A model generated the notes under the pieces. The model worked only from the letters and a program-made list of their open reading frames with translations, did not search any database and had not been told where the DNA came from. 12,914 nucleotides of DNA from an uncultured Fusibacter sp. (GTDB taxonomy: Bacteria > Bacillota > Clostridia > Peptostreptococcales > Acidaminobacteraceae), in contig CALFXQ010000160.1 of the NCBI GenBank assembly GCA_937958285.1, forward strand, positions 1 through 12,914, in the 5' to 3' direction. The position numbers and the translations under genes are program-made. Each line of letters begins with the position of its first letter. The stretch's first letter is position 1. Below, one piece after another: positions 6,363 to 12,671 of this stretch.

Positions 6363-6417
6363 GATTAGATGGGATTAGATTAGATTAGATTAAACTAAAT
6401 TAAACTATACTAAATTA
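6363..6417. repeat. Degenerate pentanucleotide tandem array (11 units)
   Basis: Eleven consecutive pentamers stay in phase for 55 bp. They are GATTA, GATGG, four further GATTA, then AACTA, AATTA, AACTA, TACTA, AATTA. The first half is almost pure GATTA and the second half has drifted to NAYTA. The run ends directly at the left arm of the terminator. It is too AT-rich and short to encode anything. It resembles an expanded and decaying simple-sequence repeat. Confidence 0.8.
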
Positions 6418-6466
6418 AAAATGCCCACTTAACGCATTTATTAGATGCGCAAGCAGGCATTTTTTT
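6417..6466. terminator. Bidirectional rho-independent terminator
   Basis: The outer stem pairs AAAAATGCC (6417-6425) with GGCATTTTT (6456-6464), and an inner stem pairs CGCAT (6433-6437) with ATGCG (6445-6449) around a 7-nt loop. Seven T residues follow on the plus strand and five on the minus strand. It sits between the convergent SnoaL-like gene and the carboxymuconolactone-decarboxylase-family gene and can serve both. Confidence 0.88.
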
Positions 6467-6473
6467 CTTTAGG

Positions 6474-6833
6474 CTATTTGTTAAGCGTCTTTTCATCGAG
6501 CATCTTGAAAAGAGGCGCTATTTGTACGGCAGTCGGGGTACCTTTCATCCATATCTGCTGCTTAAAAACCTCCAGTACCTCTTCGCGAGTGGCGCCATGG
6601 TTGAGTGCTTTAATGAGCTCAAACTTTGCCCGAGTTTCGTTTTGGTCGACAATAGCGGTCGCAAGGGCAATAAGATACCTATATTTAAGGGGTATAACGC
6701 CTTCGCCCCAAATATCGCTATGATAGGCCATAATGCGATCTTGAAATGCCTGACCAAAGTACTCCGAGAAAATAATCCCTGGCGGTACATATCCTACTTT
6801 GTCTTTGAATTGCTTGCGGTCCTGTTGGTCCAT
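6474..6833 (-). CDS. Carboxymuconolactone decarboxylase (CMD/AhpD-fold) family protein
   Basis: A 119-residue all-helical protein of the CMD/AhpD-like fold. The core runs LKYRYLIALATAIVDQNETRAKFE (about residues 49-72), then KALNHGATREEVLEVF. It lacks the CxxC pair of AhpD-type alkylhydroperoxidases, so a thiol peroxidase role is unlikely; it resembles the decarboxylase-type branch, with H79 and E44 as candidate functional residues. True gamma-carboxymuconolactone decarboxylase activity cannot be claimed, since no aromatic catabolism genes are nearby. AAGGAG (6841-6846, minus strand) is a good RBS. The gene is 109 nt downstream of the hydrolase gene on the same strand and may be co-transcribed with it or use its own leader. 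It ends at the bidirectional terminator. Confidence 0.82.
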   Translation of the reverse strand: MDQQDRKQFKDKVGYVPPGIIFSEYFGQAFQDRIMAYHSDIWGEGVIPLKYRYLIALATAIVDQNETRAKFELIKALNHGATREEVLEVFKQQIWMKGTPTAVQIAPLFKMLDEKTLNK

Positions 6834-6842
6834 CTTCTATCT

Positions 6843-6900
6843 CCTTGTATTCAAATAGTGTCTGTTAAAACAATTTATTTGTTGAACTTATCATACAAGG
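6843..6900 (-). promoter_or_regulatory. Inverted repeat in the CMD-family leader that includes its SD
   Basis: CCTTGTAT (6843-6850) and ATACAAGG (6893-6900) form a perfect 8-bp inverted repeat with a 42-nt spacer. The spacer holds a smaller hairpin, AACAA/TTGTT (about 6869-6883). On the minus-strand transcript the second arm contains AAGG of the ribosome binding site, so pairing would hide it. A possible -10 (TATGAT, minus strand, 6890-6895) overlaps the distal arm; if that is the real promoter, the arm would not be in the RNA. The pairing is visible; the role is inferred. Confidence 0.3.
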
Positions 6901-6942
6901 TGTGAGAAGAACTATCAGTAACTTATGTTACCCATGACTGTA

Positions 6943-7935
6943 TCAATATTGGCCATTGAGATGCTCGATGAGTAGCCTTGTAAAGGCTTGGGTGTGCGTT
7001 TCCATTGGACAATGTCCTGCACCGTCTATGGTTTTTAGCATCAGTTGAGGCAATAACTCCTTAAGCCTTTCACTTTGCTCTAAAGGGACCCAGGTGTCAT
7101 TGGTCCCCCAAATTGCCAAAATGGGCAAACGAATCGTGCTAAGTTCCTTTTCGGATAAAGCCTTTGTGGTCTTTAGAAGCGTTGCAGCACTCTTTGCAGT
7201 TCCTTCTTTTGTTAAGGGTAGATAATAGCCGAGTATCTGTTCTCTAGTTGGTGCAGTGCCATATGCCGAGGTTAGCATGCTCTCAATATTGTTTTCGCTC
7301 ACTACAAAGTATTCTAGCGCGACTTGCACCCACCTTACAAATGGTGGATACTGAGTGAGTCCGATTGGATTTGATGGTGGTTCAAAGAGTGCTCCATCTA
7401 CAAAAGTTAGCGAAGCCGTCTTTAGAGGCTCTTGCACGGCCATCGCCGCAGCAGTCCCCGCCCCCATGCTATGACCTACAATATGCCACAAACCTGTTGA
7501 TTCAAGGCTATTTAGCATTGCCCAGAGTAGGGTTGCGCGATGGGTCTGAGCATGATTTTCTGCAGGGGTGCGACTGCTATATCCAAAGCCGGGAAGATCT
7601 ACTAATACCACCGAATATCCCGCTTCGACAAGTGCGGGTACAGACGATTCAAAAGAGTAACTGGATCCACCAAATCCGTGAATGAGAAGAAGATTTTTAT
7701 TGTTTTCACGGTTAAGTGTAGATGTAGTTGGCTTAAATATGCGATAATGAATATAAGTTTCATCAAAGACATAATAAGCACTGTTATCATATGGTTTAGG
7801 CGTTGCGATTGAAAATTTAGTCGCTTTTGATAAAGGAATGGCAAAGGGCAATGTCGAAATCACTACAAAAAAAGTTAAGAAAATAAGAATTGCTTTGAAT
7901 AAGATTGATTTACTTTTAAAACGTAAGGTTTTCAT
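6943..7935 (-). CDS. Membrane-anchored alpha/beta hydrolase
   Basis: A 330-residue alpha/beta-hydrolase with an N-terminal positively charged stretch and one hydrophobic helix (about residues 12-34), a signal anchor or uncleaved signal peptide that would place the catalytic domain outside the membrane. The oxyanion-hole motif is H86-G-F-G-G-S. The nucleophile elbow is G154-H-S156-M-G-A-G, the acid is D280 in GTNDTWVP, and the base is H308 in GAGHCP. The catalytic triad is thus complete. The likely reaction is ester, lactone or related hydrolysis on an extracellular substrate; none can be named. A lid region with aromatic residues spans about 182-240. AAAGGTG lies upstream of the ATG. It is divergent from the methyltransferase gene across a 93-nt region with an inverted repeat. 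Confidence 0.9.
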   Translation of the reverse strand: MKTLRFKSKSILFKAILIFLTFFVVISTLPFAIPLSKATKFSIATPKPYDNSAYYVFDETYIHYRIFKPTTSTLNRENNKNLLLIHGFGGSSYSFESSVPALVEAGYSVVLVDLPGFGYSSRTPAENHAQTHRATLLWAMLNSLESTGLWHIVGHSMGAGTAAAMAVQEPLKTASLTFVDGALFEPPSNPIGLTQYPPFVRWVQVALEYFVVSENNIESMLTSAYGTAPTREQILGYYLPLTKEGTAKSAATLLKTTKALSEKELSTIRLPILAIWGTNDTWVPLEQSERLKELLPQLMLKTIDGAGHCPMETHTQAFTRLLIEHLNGQY

Positions 7936-7964
7936 ATTTTTATCACCTTTTTGATTGATCTAGT

Positions 7965-8010
7965 GGTGTGAATATCGCATTTATACCCATTTATAACGGT
8001 CGTTCACACC
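7965..8010. promoter_or_regulatory. Divergent regulatory region with 8-bp inverted arms and helical-phase direct repeat
   Basis: GGTGTGAA (7965-7972) and TTCACACC (8003-8010) are perfect inverted copies separated by 30 bp. Between them CATTTATA is repeated directly at 7978-7985 and 7988-7995, exactly 10 bp apart. The AT-rich core can supply -10 elements in both directions (TTATAA, TATAAA-like). The whole block sits between the divergent hydrolase and methyltransferase genes, which suggests a shared operator. No regulator is identified. Confidence 0.4.
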
Positions 8011-8028
8011 TTATGGCAGGAGGCATTG

Positions 8029-8964
8029 ATGTACAGCGAAGATCAAGCGCTAGAACGCTATGAGGCGGTTTATTTTTTTAGTAGAATAAGCGCTCTCATA
8101 GAAGACCGCATACCACAGTTAAAAGATCTTGAGGCACTTGAATCCTTTGGAATACATGCCAATGTTTTTCATGCAACCACTAAGATCCTCGTTGTCAATG
8201 ACCTGCTCAGCATTAAAAAAAATGTCTTTACCCTCAGCGAACAACAAAGACATTTACACCAAAAAGAGCTGTCTCGAAGTATTGACCATAACCTCAAGGC
8301 ACAATGTATCGCGCTTTTCGAAGTGGCTATGCTTCCTAGGCATTTTTTCTTTCACAGCCTCAGTGCCCTCGAATACGAGATTTACTCGAAACACAATTTT
8401 CAAATTACCTATAGAACTGGCGAAAGACTAGTTGAACATATCGATCTGGCCAACCAGAGGGTTCTTGAAATAGGTGGTAATAGCGGTGGCCTTGCGACGG
8501 CAATTTTAAAGACTTTTAGAGGGTGCCATTATACCATTTTAGATACGCCTATTCCTTGTGATATCGGCAATTTGTTCAAGGTAGAAAATCAGGTGGACTT
8601 GAGGTTTGTCGCCGGGGATATGTTTGATATAGCCTTGCCGCCAGAGCCCTTCGATACCATCGTATTGATGAATATTCTGCACGATTTTGACGATGGCCAG
8701 TGCGGTGCTATTATATCCCAGTGCCTGCCTTATTGTCACACTGATACTAGGTTCTTGATCGTTGAAGACCTTCTCTTTGGCGATTATGAGCCAAAAGTGC
8801 GAATTATGCACGGTTTGCGCCTTGCCGTTGCCTGTCGAGGTGGTAAGCAGCGCACCATCGATGAATTTAACGCGCTGTTTTTGGCGCAAAAGCTAAAAGT
8901 TGAGCGCACCGTCGACCTATGTCTCAATCATACTATGCTCGAAGTGCGTGTGTGCAGGAGCTAA
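8029..8964 (+). CDS. SAM-dependent O-methyltransferase (Methyltransf_2-like)
   Basis: A 311-residue class I methyltransferase with the two-domain layout of small-molecule O-methyltransferases. There is an N-terminal helical, dimerisation-like region (about 1-115) and a Rossmann domain (about 130-311). Motif I is L146-E-I-G-G-N-S-G-G154, D172 would bind the SAM ribose, and G-D197-M-F-D follows. NILH218-DFDD resembles the ILHDW segment of this family, in which the His is the catalytic base. The substrate is probably a phenolic, polyketide-like or other hydroxylated metabolite. ATG 8029 is chosen because AGGAGG (8018-8023) lies 5 nt upstream; a TTG at 8026 is too close. It is the first gene of a three-gene run with the OmdA-like and nucleotidyltransferase genes. 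Confidence 0.85.
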   Translation: MYSEDQALERYEAVYFFSRISALIEDRIPQLKDLEALESFGIHANVFHATTKILVVNDLLSIKKNVFTLSEQQRHLHQKELSRSIDHNLKAQCIALFEVAMLPRHFFFHSLSALEYEIYSKHNFQITYRTGERLVEHIDLANQRVLEIGGNSGGLATAILKTFRGCHYTILDTPIPCDIGNLFKVENQVDLRFVAGDMFDIALPPEPFDTIVLMNILHDFDDGQCGAIISQCLPYCHTDTRFLIVEDLLFGDYEPKVRIMHGLRLAVACRGGKQRTIDEFNALFLAQKLKVERTVDLCLNHTMLEVRVCRS

Positions 8965-8985
8965 TTGATAGAATGTGAGGCCACC

Positions 8986-9237
8986 ATGAATGATAGCTTG
9001 TTAGATGGTATTGTACACCAAGTTCCAGAAGATTTGGCAAATGCCCTTAATGGCGACAAATTAGTAGCAGATCGCTGGAATAAGCTCACGCCCATTCAAC
9101 GAAATGAATGGATTTGTTGGGTGATTAGCGTCAAAAAAGAACAAACACGCATCGCACATATTGCTAGACTTTTGAGCGACCTCAGTGACGGCAAGCGCAC
9201 ACCTTGTTGCTGGCCAGGTTGCAGCCATCGGGGGTGA
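8986..9237 (+). CDS. OmdA/YdeI-type (bacteriocin-protection/OmpD-associated) domain protein
   Basis: An 83-residue protein consisting almost wholly of the OmdA domain. VPEDLANAL near the N-terminus is followed by W-x-x-L-T-P-I-Q-R-N-E-W-I-C-W-V, then K-K-E-Q-T-R-I-x-H-I-A-R-L-L-S-D-L, with a terminal C-C-W-P-G-C-S-H-R motif. The family name comes from association with bacteriocin protection and OmpD in Enterobacteria; its biochemical function is unknown. The cysteine/histidine tail could bind metal. ATG 8986 is preferred, with GAGG (8977-8980) 5 nt upstream. A TTG at 8965 with GCAGGAG is possible and would add 7 residues. It lies 21 nt after the methyltransferase stop. Confidence 0.75.
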   Translation: MNDSLLDGIVHQVPEDLANALNGDKLVADRWNKLTPIQRNEWICWVISVKKEQTRIAHIARLLSDLSDGKRTPCCWPGCSHRG

Positions 9238-9241
9238 ATCG

Positions 9242-9799
9242 ATGGATACCATTACAACATCACTTTTGTTTATAGCAGGTGAGTTAAACGCCATTCATGC
9301 CCAGTGGGGCATTGGCGGCAGTCTGGTCTTAAAACATCATGGCTTGATTCAGAATGCCCGAGACATCGATTTGTTGGTGAGCGAGGCAGATATTGATCGG
9401 GTTGTGGCACGTATAGATGCATTGGCACAGCGCCAAGAAGCTCCCATTTCTGAGACCTGTAAGAGCGCACATTTCTACAACTATTTGTATAAGGGCATTT
9501 CTATCGATGTTATTGCAGGATTTACAATTTACCATACTGAAGGCGCATATATTTTCCCAGTAGATGCCAAAGCCATTAGCATGCATGCCCTCGGCGATAC
9601 AAGACTTCCATACACTTCCCTAGAGGATTGGTTTATTGCCTATACGCTGATGCCTGGAAGAGAAGCAAAGGCTTCAATGCTCTTTGAATACCTTCAAAGG
9701 CAGGGGGTTGTGCGTCGAGACCTTTTAAAGCGGTCGCTTTTACAACCGCTACCAGAGGCACTAAGAAGCAAAATTATCTCCCTGATTCAAAAAAACTGA
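9242..9799 (+). CDS. Small nucleotidyltransferase-fold protein
   Basis: A 185-residue protein with the minimal nucleotidyltransferase signature G25-G26-S27, D41-I-D43 and a third acidic residue at D89 (SIDVIAGF), the usual metal-binding triad. Such proteins transfer NMP to antibiotics, proteins or RNA, or serve as antitoxin or toxin partners. The DIDLLV block and the absence of other domains do not separate these. The C-terminal half is helical. ATG 9242 is chosen because GGGGTG (9230-9235) is upstream and the start follows the OmdA-like stop by 4 nt; the frame is open further upstream but without support. The tight spacing with the preceding gene suggests coupling. A role in aminoglycoside or lincosamide nucleotidylation is possible but unproven. 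Confidence 0.75.
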   Translation: MDTITTSLLFIAGELNAIHAQWGIGGSLVLKHHGLIQNARDIDLLVSEADIDRVVARIDALAQRQEAPISETCKSAHFYNYLYKGISIDVIAGFTIYHTEGAYIFPVDAKAISMHALGDTRLPYTSLEDWFIAYTLMPGREAKASMLFEYLQRQGVVRRDLLKRSLLQPLPEALRSKIISLIQKN

Positions 9800-9844
9800 C
9801 CGTTAGTCCAACTTTGCCCATACCGTGTGAGGTGCATCTCTGTT

Positions 9845-9882
9845 ACAGTGAAGTTACCAATTGGAATCGGTAGTGTCACTGT
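9845..9882. promoter_or_regulatory. 38-bp dyad, candidate TetR operator
   Basis: A dyad centred on 9863/9864 has outer arms ACAGTGA (9845-9851) and TCACTGT (9876-9882), and inner arms TACCAATT (9855-9862) and AATCGGTA (9865-9872) with one mismatch. Fourteen of the 19 symmetric positions are complementary. It ends 18 nt before the start codon of the TetR-family gene, the expected position for autoregulation. Both arm pairs share one centre, which supports a real protein-binding site. Confidence 0.65.
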
Positions 9883-9900
9883 TTATTTGAAGGAGTAGAC

Positions 9901-10527
9901 ATGCCAAAAATCTATTTACCTTACTATGAGAGCATTTGTTGTGACGATCGACTCGGCCCAAAGGGCAGAGAGACGAAGCTTATCATCTTATCGGCAGCTG
10001 TTTCGTTGTTTATAGACCAGGGGGTCTATCAAACACCTGTGCGCGAAATTTGTGCCAAGGCAGGTGTAGCCAAGGGAACCTTCTACCTCTATTTTCAGAC
10101 GAAAGAGGCCGTTGTCGATGCGCTGTACGAGTACCTTTATCACGTTATGGAGCAAGCCTTTAGGCAGATTAAAGCGCCTGAACCCACTGTGGAAGGACTC
10201 GAAATGGCCATTGAAGCCATTGTTGTTCATATGGGGCAGTTTGCAGAGCTGTTGCGCTTTGTTCACAGACCTGAAGTGATGCGCATCAGCAGTAGCGCCA
10301 TTTGGTCCATTGAGTCACAACATATGTTGCCTCTTCTTTATCAATGGGCAGAGGCGGCAAAAGCTAATGGCACAATCGATAATTCGGTAGACCCTTTAGT
10401 TGTGCGGCTGATGTATCAGATGGTTCACGATACCCTAGAACATGAGTTTCTCGAGCCAAGCGTCGATGGGATGGAAGCGGTTTTAAGGACGGTAAAAATG
10501 ATGATTAGGCGTGTCCTCCATGACTAG
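9901..10527 (+). CDS. TetR-family transcriptional regulator
   Basis: A 208-residue TetR/AcrR-type repressor. The N-terminal DNA-binding domain runs about residues 22-72 and includes the signature GVAKGTFYLYFQTKEAVVDAL (from 55). The rest is a variable ligand-binding helical domain. The first 20 residues form an extension with an adjacent C13-C14 pair; the start is supported by GAAGGAG (9889-9895) 5 nt upstream. The exporter gene begins 9 nt after its stop, so the two form an operon. By analogy with the family it should repress the pair from the 38-bp dyad upstream and release on binding a substrate of the exporter. The ligand is unknown. Confidence 0.93.
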   Translation: MPKIYLPYYESICCDDRLGPKGRETKLIILSAAVSLFIDQGVYQTPVREICAKAGVAKGTFYLYFQTKEAVVDALYEYLYHVMEQAFRQIKAPEPTVEGLEMAIEAIVVHMGQFAELLRFVHRPEVMRISSSAIWSIESQHMLPLLYQWAEAAKANGTIDNSVDPLVVRLMYQMVHDTLEHEFLEPSVDGMEAVLRTVKMMIRRVLHD

Positions 10528-10536
10528 GAGGATGCA

Positions 10537-12597
10537 ATGTTGGGTAATAGAGTTGTGCAGTTCCGTTTTATAATAATTGCTATATGTGTTGTTATTACAG
10601 GATTCTCTTTTTGGATTGCAAAGGATCTTAGGGTGGCAACAGATCTCTCGGAAATGTTGCCAAATGGACACGTCCTCGTGGAGGCCTCAAGTGAGTTCGA
10701 TCGCGCCTTTGGCAGTGGGGAACGGGTTTATATTGCCATTGAAGGCAAAGAGAAAGCCTCTCGACACACAGCTGCACAGAAGCTTATTAAATCACTTAAA
10801 CCCTTAGATGCCATTTTGCGCATCGAGGCAGGTCAACCTGAATCTAATCAGTTTTTGGATGCGCCCAATGGCGATATTACCCTCATCATTGTTACACCAA
10901 ATCTAGAAAAAAATGATTTCGTGCAGGCCCGTAAGGACTTTTTTGTGGATATGACTGCCGTGATTACTGAGGTATCAAAATCTATGCACCCCCATGTGAC
11001 AATTGCCTACACTGGGGGTGCATTTGTGCAAGACTATGAGGCCGATGGCGTGTTGGAACAGGGTATTTTAGGGTCCGTCGGTGTGGTACTTGTTTTGGTC
11101 TTGCTAGTGGTGATGCTTGCATTTAAGCGCTTTTGGATGCCATTGCTATTAGGAGTTCCCCTTTTAATGGGTGTGATCATTACTGCAGCAATCGGTACCG
11201 TTATTTTTGGAACCTTGAACTTGTTTACCGTTTTTTTTGCAGCTGTGCTCTTTGGCTTAGGTATCGATTTTGGAGTGCACCTACTTTCCCGTTACGAGAC
11301 ACTGCGCAAAGAGAATCACTCTCTTACTCAAGCGCTTCAAGGTGCATTACTTTCTTCTGGAAAGGGTATTGTGATTGGTGCTTTAACCACGGCAGCAGCA
11401 TTTTTGAGTTTTACCGTGACTTCATTTAAAGGCTTTAGACAAATGGGAAGTGTTGCTGGTATCGGTATCATGGTGTTGGCAATCATCATGCTGTTGTTGG
11501 TCCCTGCGATGATTGCAACATTTGAATCTCTGCGATTTAAAACCAAATCACAAGCAAAGGCGCATAGACCACAACTAACTGGGCTAGTTTTAAACTTTAG
11601 TACTAAAGGGCGTAAAGTTGCAATAGCAGGGCTGTTGATAGGTCTTCTAGCCCTAGCCATTATGGGATTAAAGCCCATTGTCTTCAATTATAGTCTCTCT
11701 GCGATTTATCCAGCTAATATGGAGAGTACTTATTGGCAACATCGTCTAGAAGATGCCTATAACACGCGGATTGAAACCCTATCGATATTGATACCATCCT
11801 TAGAGGCCCTCGAACAGGCGCACAAGCAGCTGAGTTCTGTAGAAGCCGAGGGCTTTATTAAAACCAAGAGCTTATTGTCGAATATGCGTTTAGCACTGTA
11901 CAAGCCCGAATTGAATGCAGCTACACTTAAAAAATTATTGCCCACATTGCCCCAGGCAGTGACAGAGAGCTGGGTAGGGCAATTGGATAATCAATTGGTA
12001 TATAAACTCGAGGTGGCATCGACTAATCCGATTGCGACGCTTTCAGATTACGAATCGCTAGAACGCATTGTAAAAGATGCTACGCTTATGCAGCCCACTG
12101 GGTTTGTGGCACTGATGATGCACTTGAGCAAGGTTGTCACTTCAGATGTGCTGTTGGTGGGTTGTGTATGCGCATTATTGATTATGGTCTTTTTAATTAT
12201 CACCTTCAAGCATTGGTATATGCCTCTGGGGATGATGATTGGATTAATGCTAACATTGATGTCTACTTGGGGTCTGGCGAGTATTCTTGGCCTTTCCTTA
12301 AACTTAATGAGCGTCATCGCCTTCCCCATAGCCATAGGCATTGTGATCGATGGCTTTGTGCACATTGGCCACGGCCTGGTACATAGGCCAGCGGGTGATT
12401 CCCTCGGCGATCTTTATCGCGCGCTTTTAGTAACAACTCTCACCACAATGATCGGTTTTGGGAGCCTTAGCCTTGTGAATCACGGCGGCCTCTCGAATTT
12501 AGGTGCCATTACAATGCTCGCAATGGCTATTGGATTTTGCTATCAATTGTTCTTTTTGCCCCTTTGGTATAAGTGGGGAAAAATATTAGTTGCATAA
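10537..12597 (+). CDS. RND-superfamily / MMPL-type membrane exporter
   Basis: A 686-residue protein with the duplicated RND topology. TM1 spans about residues 9-28, with an extracytoplasmic domain to about 172. Five further helices follow (176-197, 201-222, 226-250, 276-298, 304-326). TM7 is at 359-377, a second external domain runs to about 536, and the last five helices follow. The TM4-equivalent carries G240-L-G-I-D244-F-G-V-H, and its partner in the second half is A-I-G-I-V-I-D605-G-F-V-H. These acidic residues are candidates for proton relay. It is shorter than HAE1-type pumps (about 1000 residues) and closer to MMPL/HpnN-like lipid or hydrophobic-compound transporters. No membrane fusion or outer membrane partner is present, as expected for a Gram-positive. 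It is transcribed with the upstream TetR gene; AGGAGG-like sequence overlaps the gap. Confidence 0.9.
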   Translation: MLGNRVVQFRFIIIAICVVITGFSFWIAKDLRVATDLSEMLPNGHVLVEASSEFDRAFGSGERVYIAIEGKEKASRHTAAQKLIKSLKPLDAILRIEAGQPESNQFLDAPNGDITLIIVTPNLEKNDFVQARKDFFVDMTAVITEVSKSMHPHVTIAYTGGAFVQDYEADGVLEQGILGSVGVVLVLVLLVVMLAFKRFWMPLLLGVPLLMGVIITAAIGTVIFGTLNLFTVFFAAVLFGLGIDFGVHLLSRYETLRKENHSLTQALQGALLSSGKGIVIGALTTAAAFLSFTVTSFKGFRQMGSVAGIGIMVLAIIMLLLVPAMIATFESLRFKTKSQAKAHRPQLTGLVLNFSTKGRKVAIAGLLIGLLALAIMGLKPIVFNYSLSAIYPANMESTYWQHRLEDAYNTRIETLSILIPSLEALEQAHKQLSSVEAEGFIKTKSLLSNMRLALYKPELNAATLKKLLPTLPQAVTESWVGQLDNQLVYKLEVASTNPIATLSDYESLERIVKDATLMQPTGFVALMMHLSKVVTSDVLLVGCVCALLIMVFLIITFKHWYMPLGMMIGLMLTLMSTWGLASILGLSLNLMSVIAFPIAIGIVIDGFVHIGHGLVHRPAGDSLGDLYRALLVTTLTTMIGFGSLSLVNHGGLSNLGAITMLAMAIGFCYQLFFLPLWYKWGKILVA

Positions 12598-12605
12598 TGC
12601 ACATG

Positions 12606-12633
12606 TTGTGATATAATGATATTGTGATATCAC
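12606..12633 (+). promoter_or_regulatory. Extended -10 promoter and operator-like palindrome of the MarR gene
   Basis: TGATATAAT (12609-12617) is a perfect extended -10. The -35 is weak (TTGCAT at 12590-12595, 3 of 6). TTGTGATAT occurs twice, at 12606-12614 and 12622-12630, and the second copy is part of the perfect 10-bp palindrome GTGATATCAC (12624-12633), located at about the expected transcription start. A MarR dimer bound there would block its own promoter. It lies right after the exporter stop codon. Confidence 0.55.
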
Positions 12634-12671
12634 GCACAAATCAAAGTAAACTGTAGGGAAGGGGTAATTTC

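Noticed and set aside
6522..6905. 127-codon plus-strand frame opposite the CMD-family gene
   Set aside because: The antisense CMD-family protein has clear family motifs, RBS and terminator; this frame has no recognisable domain.
8539..8889. 116-codon minus-strand frame inside the methyltransferase gene
   Set aside because: It overlaps the SAM-binding domain of a well-supported gene and shows no family features.
9185..9241. Upstream in-frame extension of the nucleotidyltransferase
   Set aside because: It would overlap the conserved CCWPGCSHR end of the OmdA-like gene, and the RBS GGGGTG fits the ATG at 9242.
11337..11687. 116-codon minus-strand frame inside the exporter gene
   Set aside because: It is a shadow of hydrophobic-codon composition in the transmembrane region; no start signal or domain.
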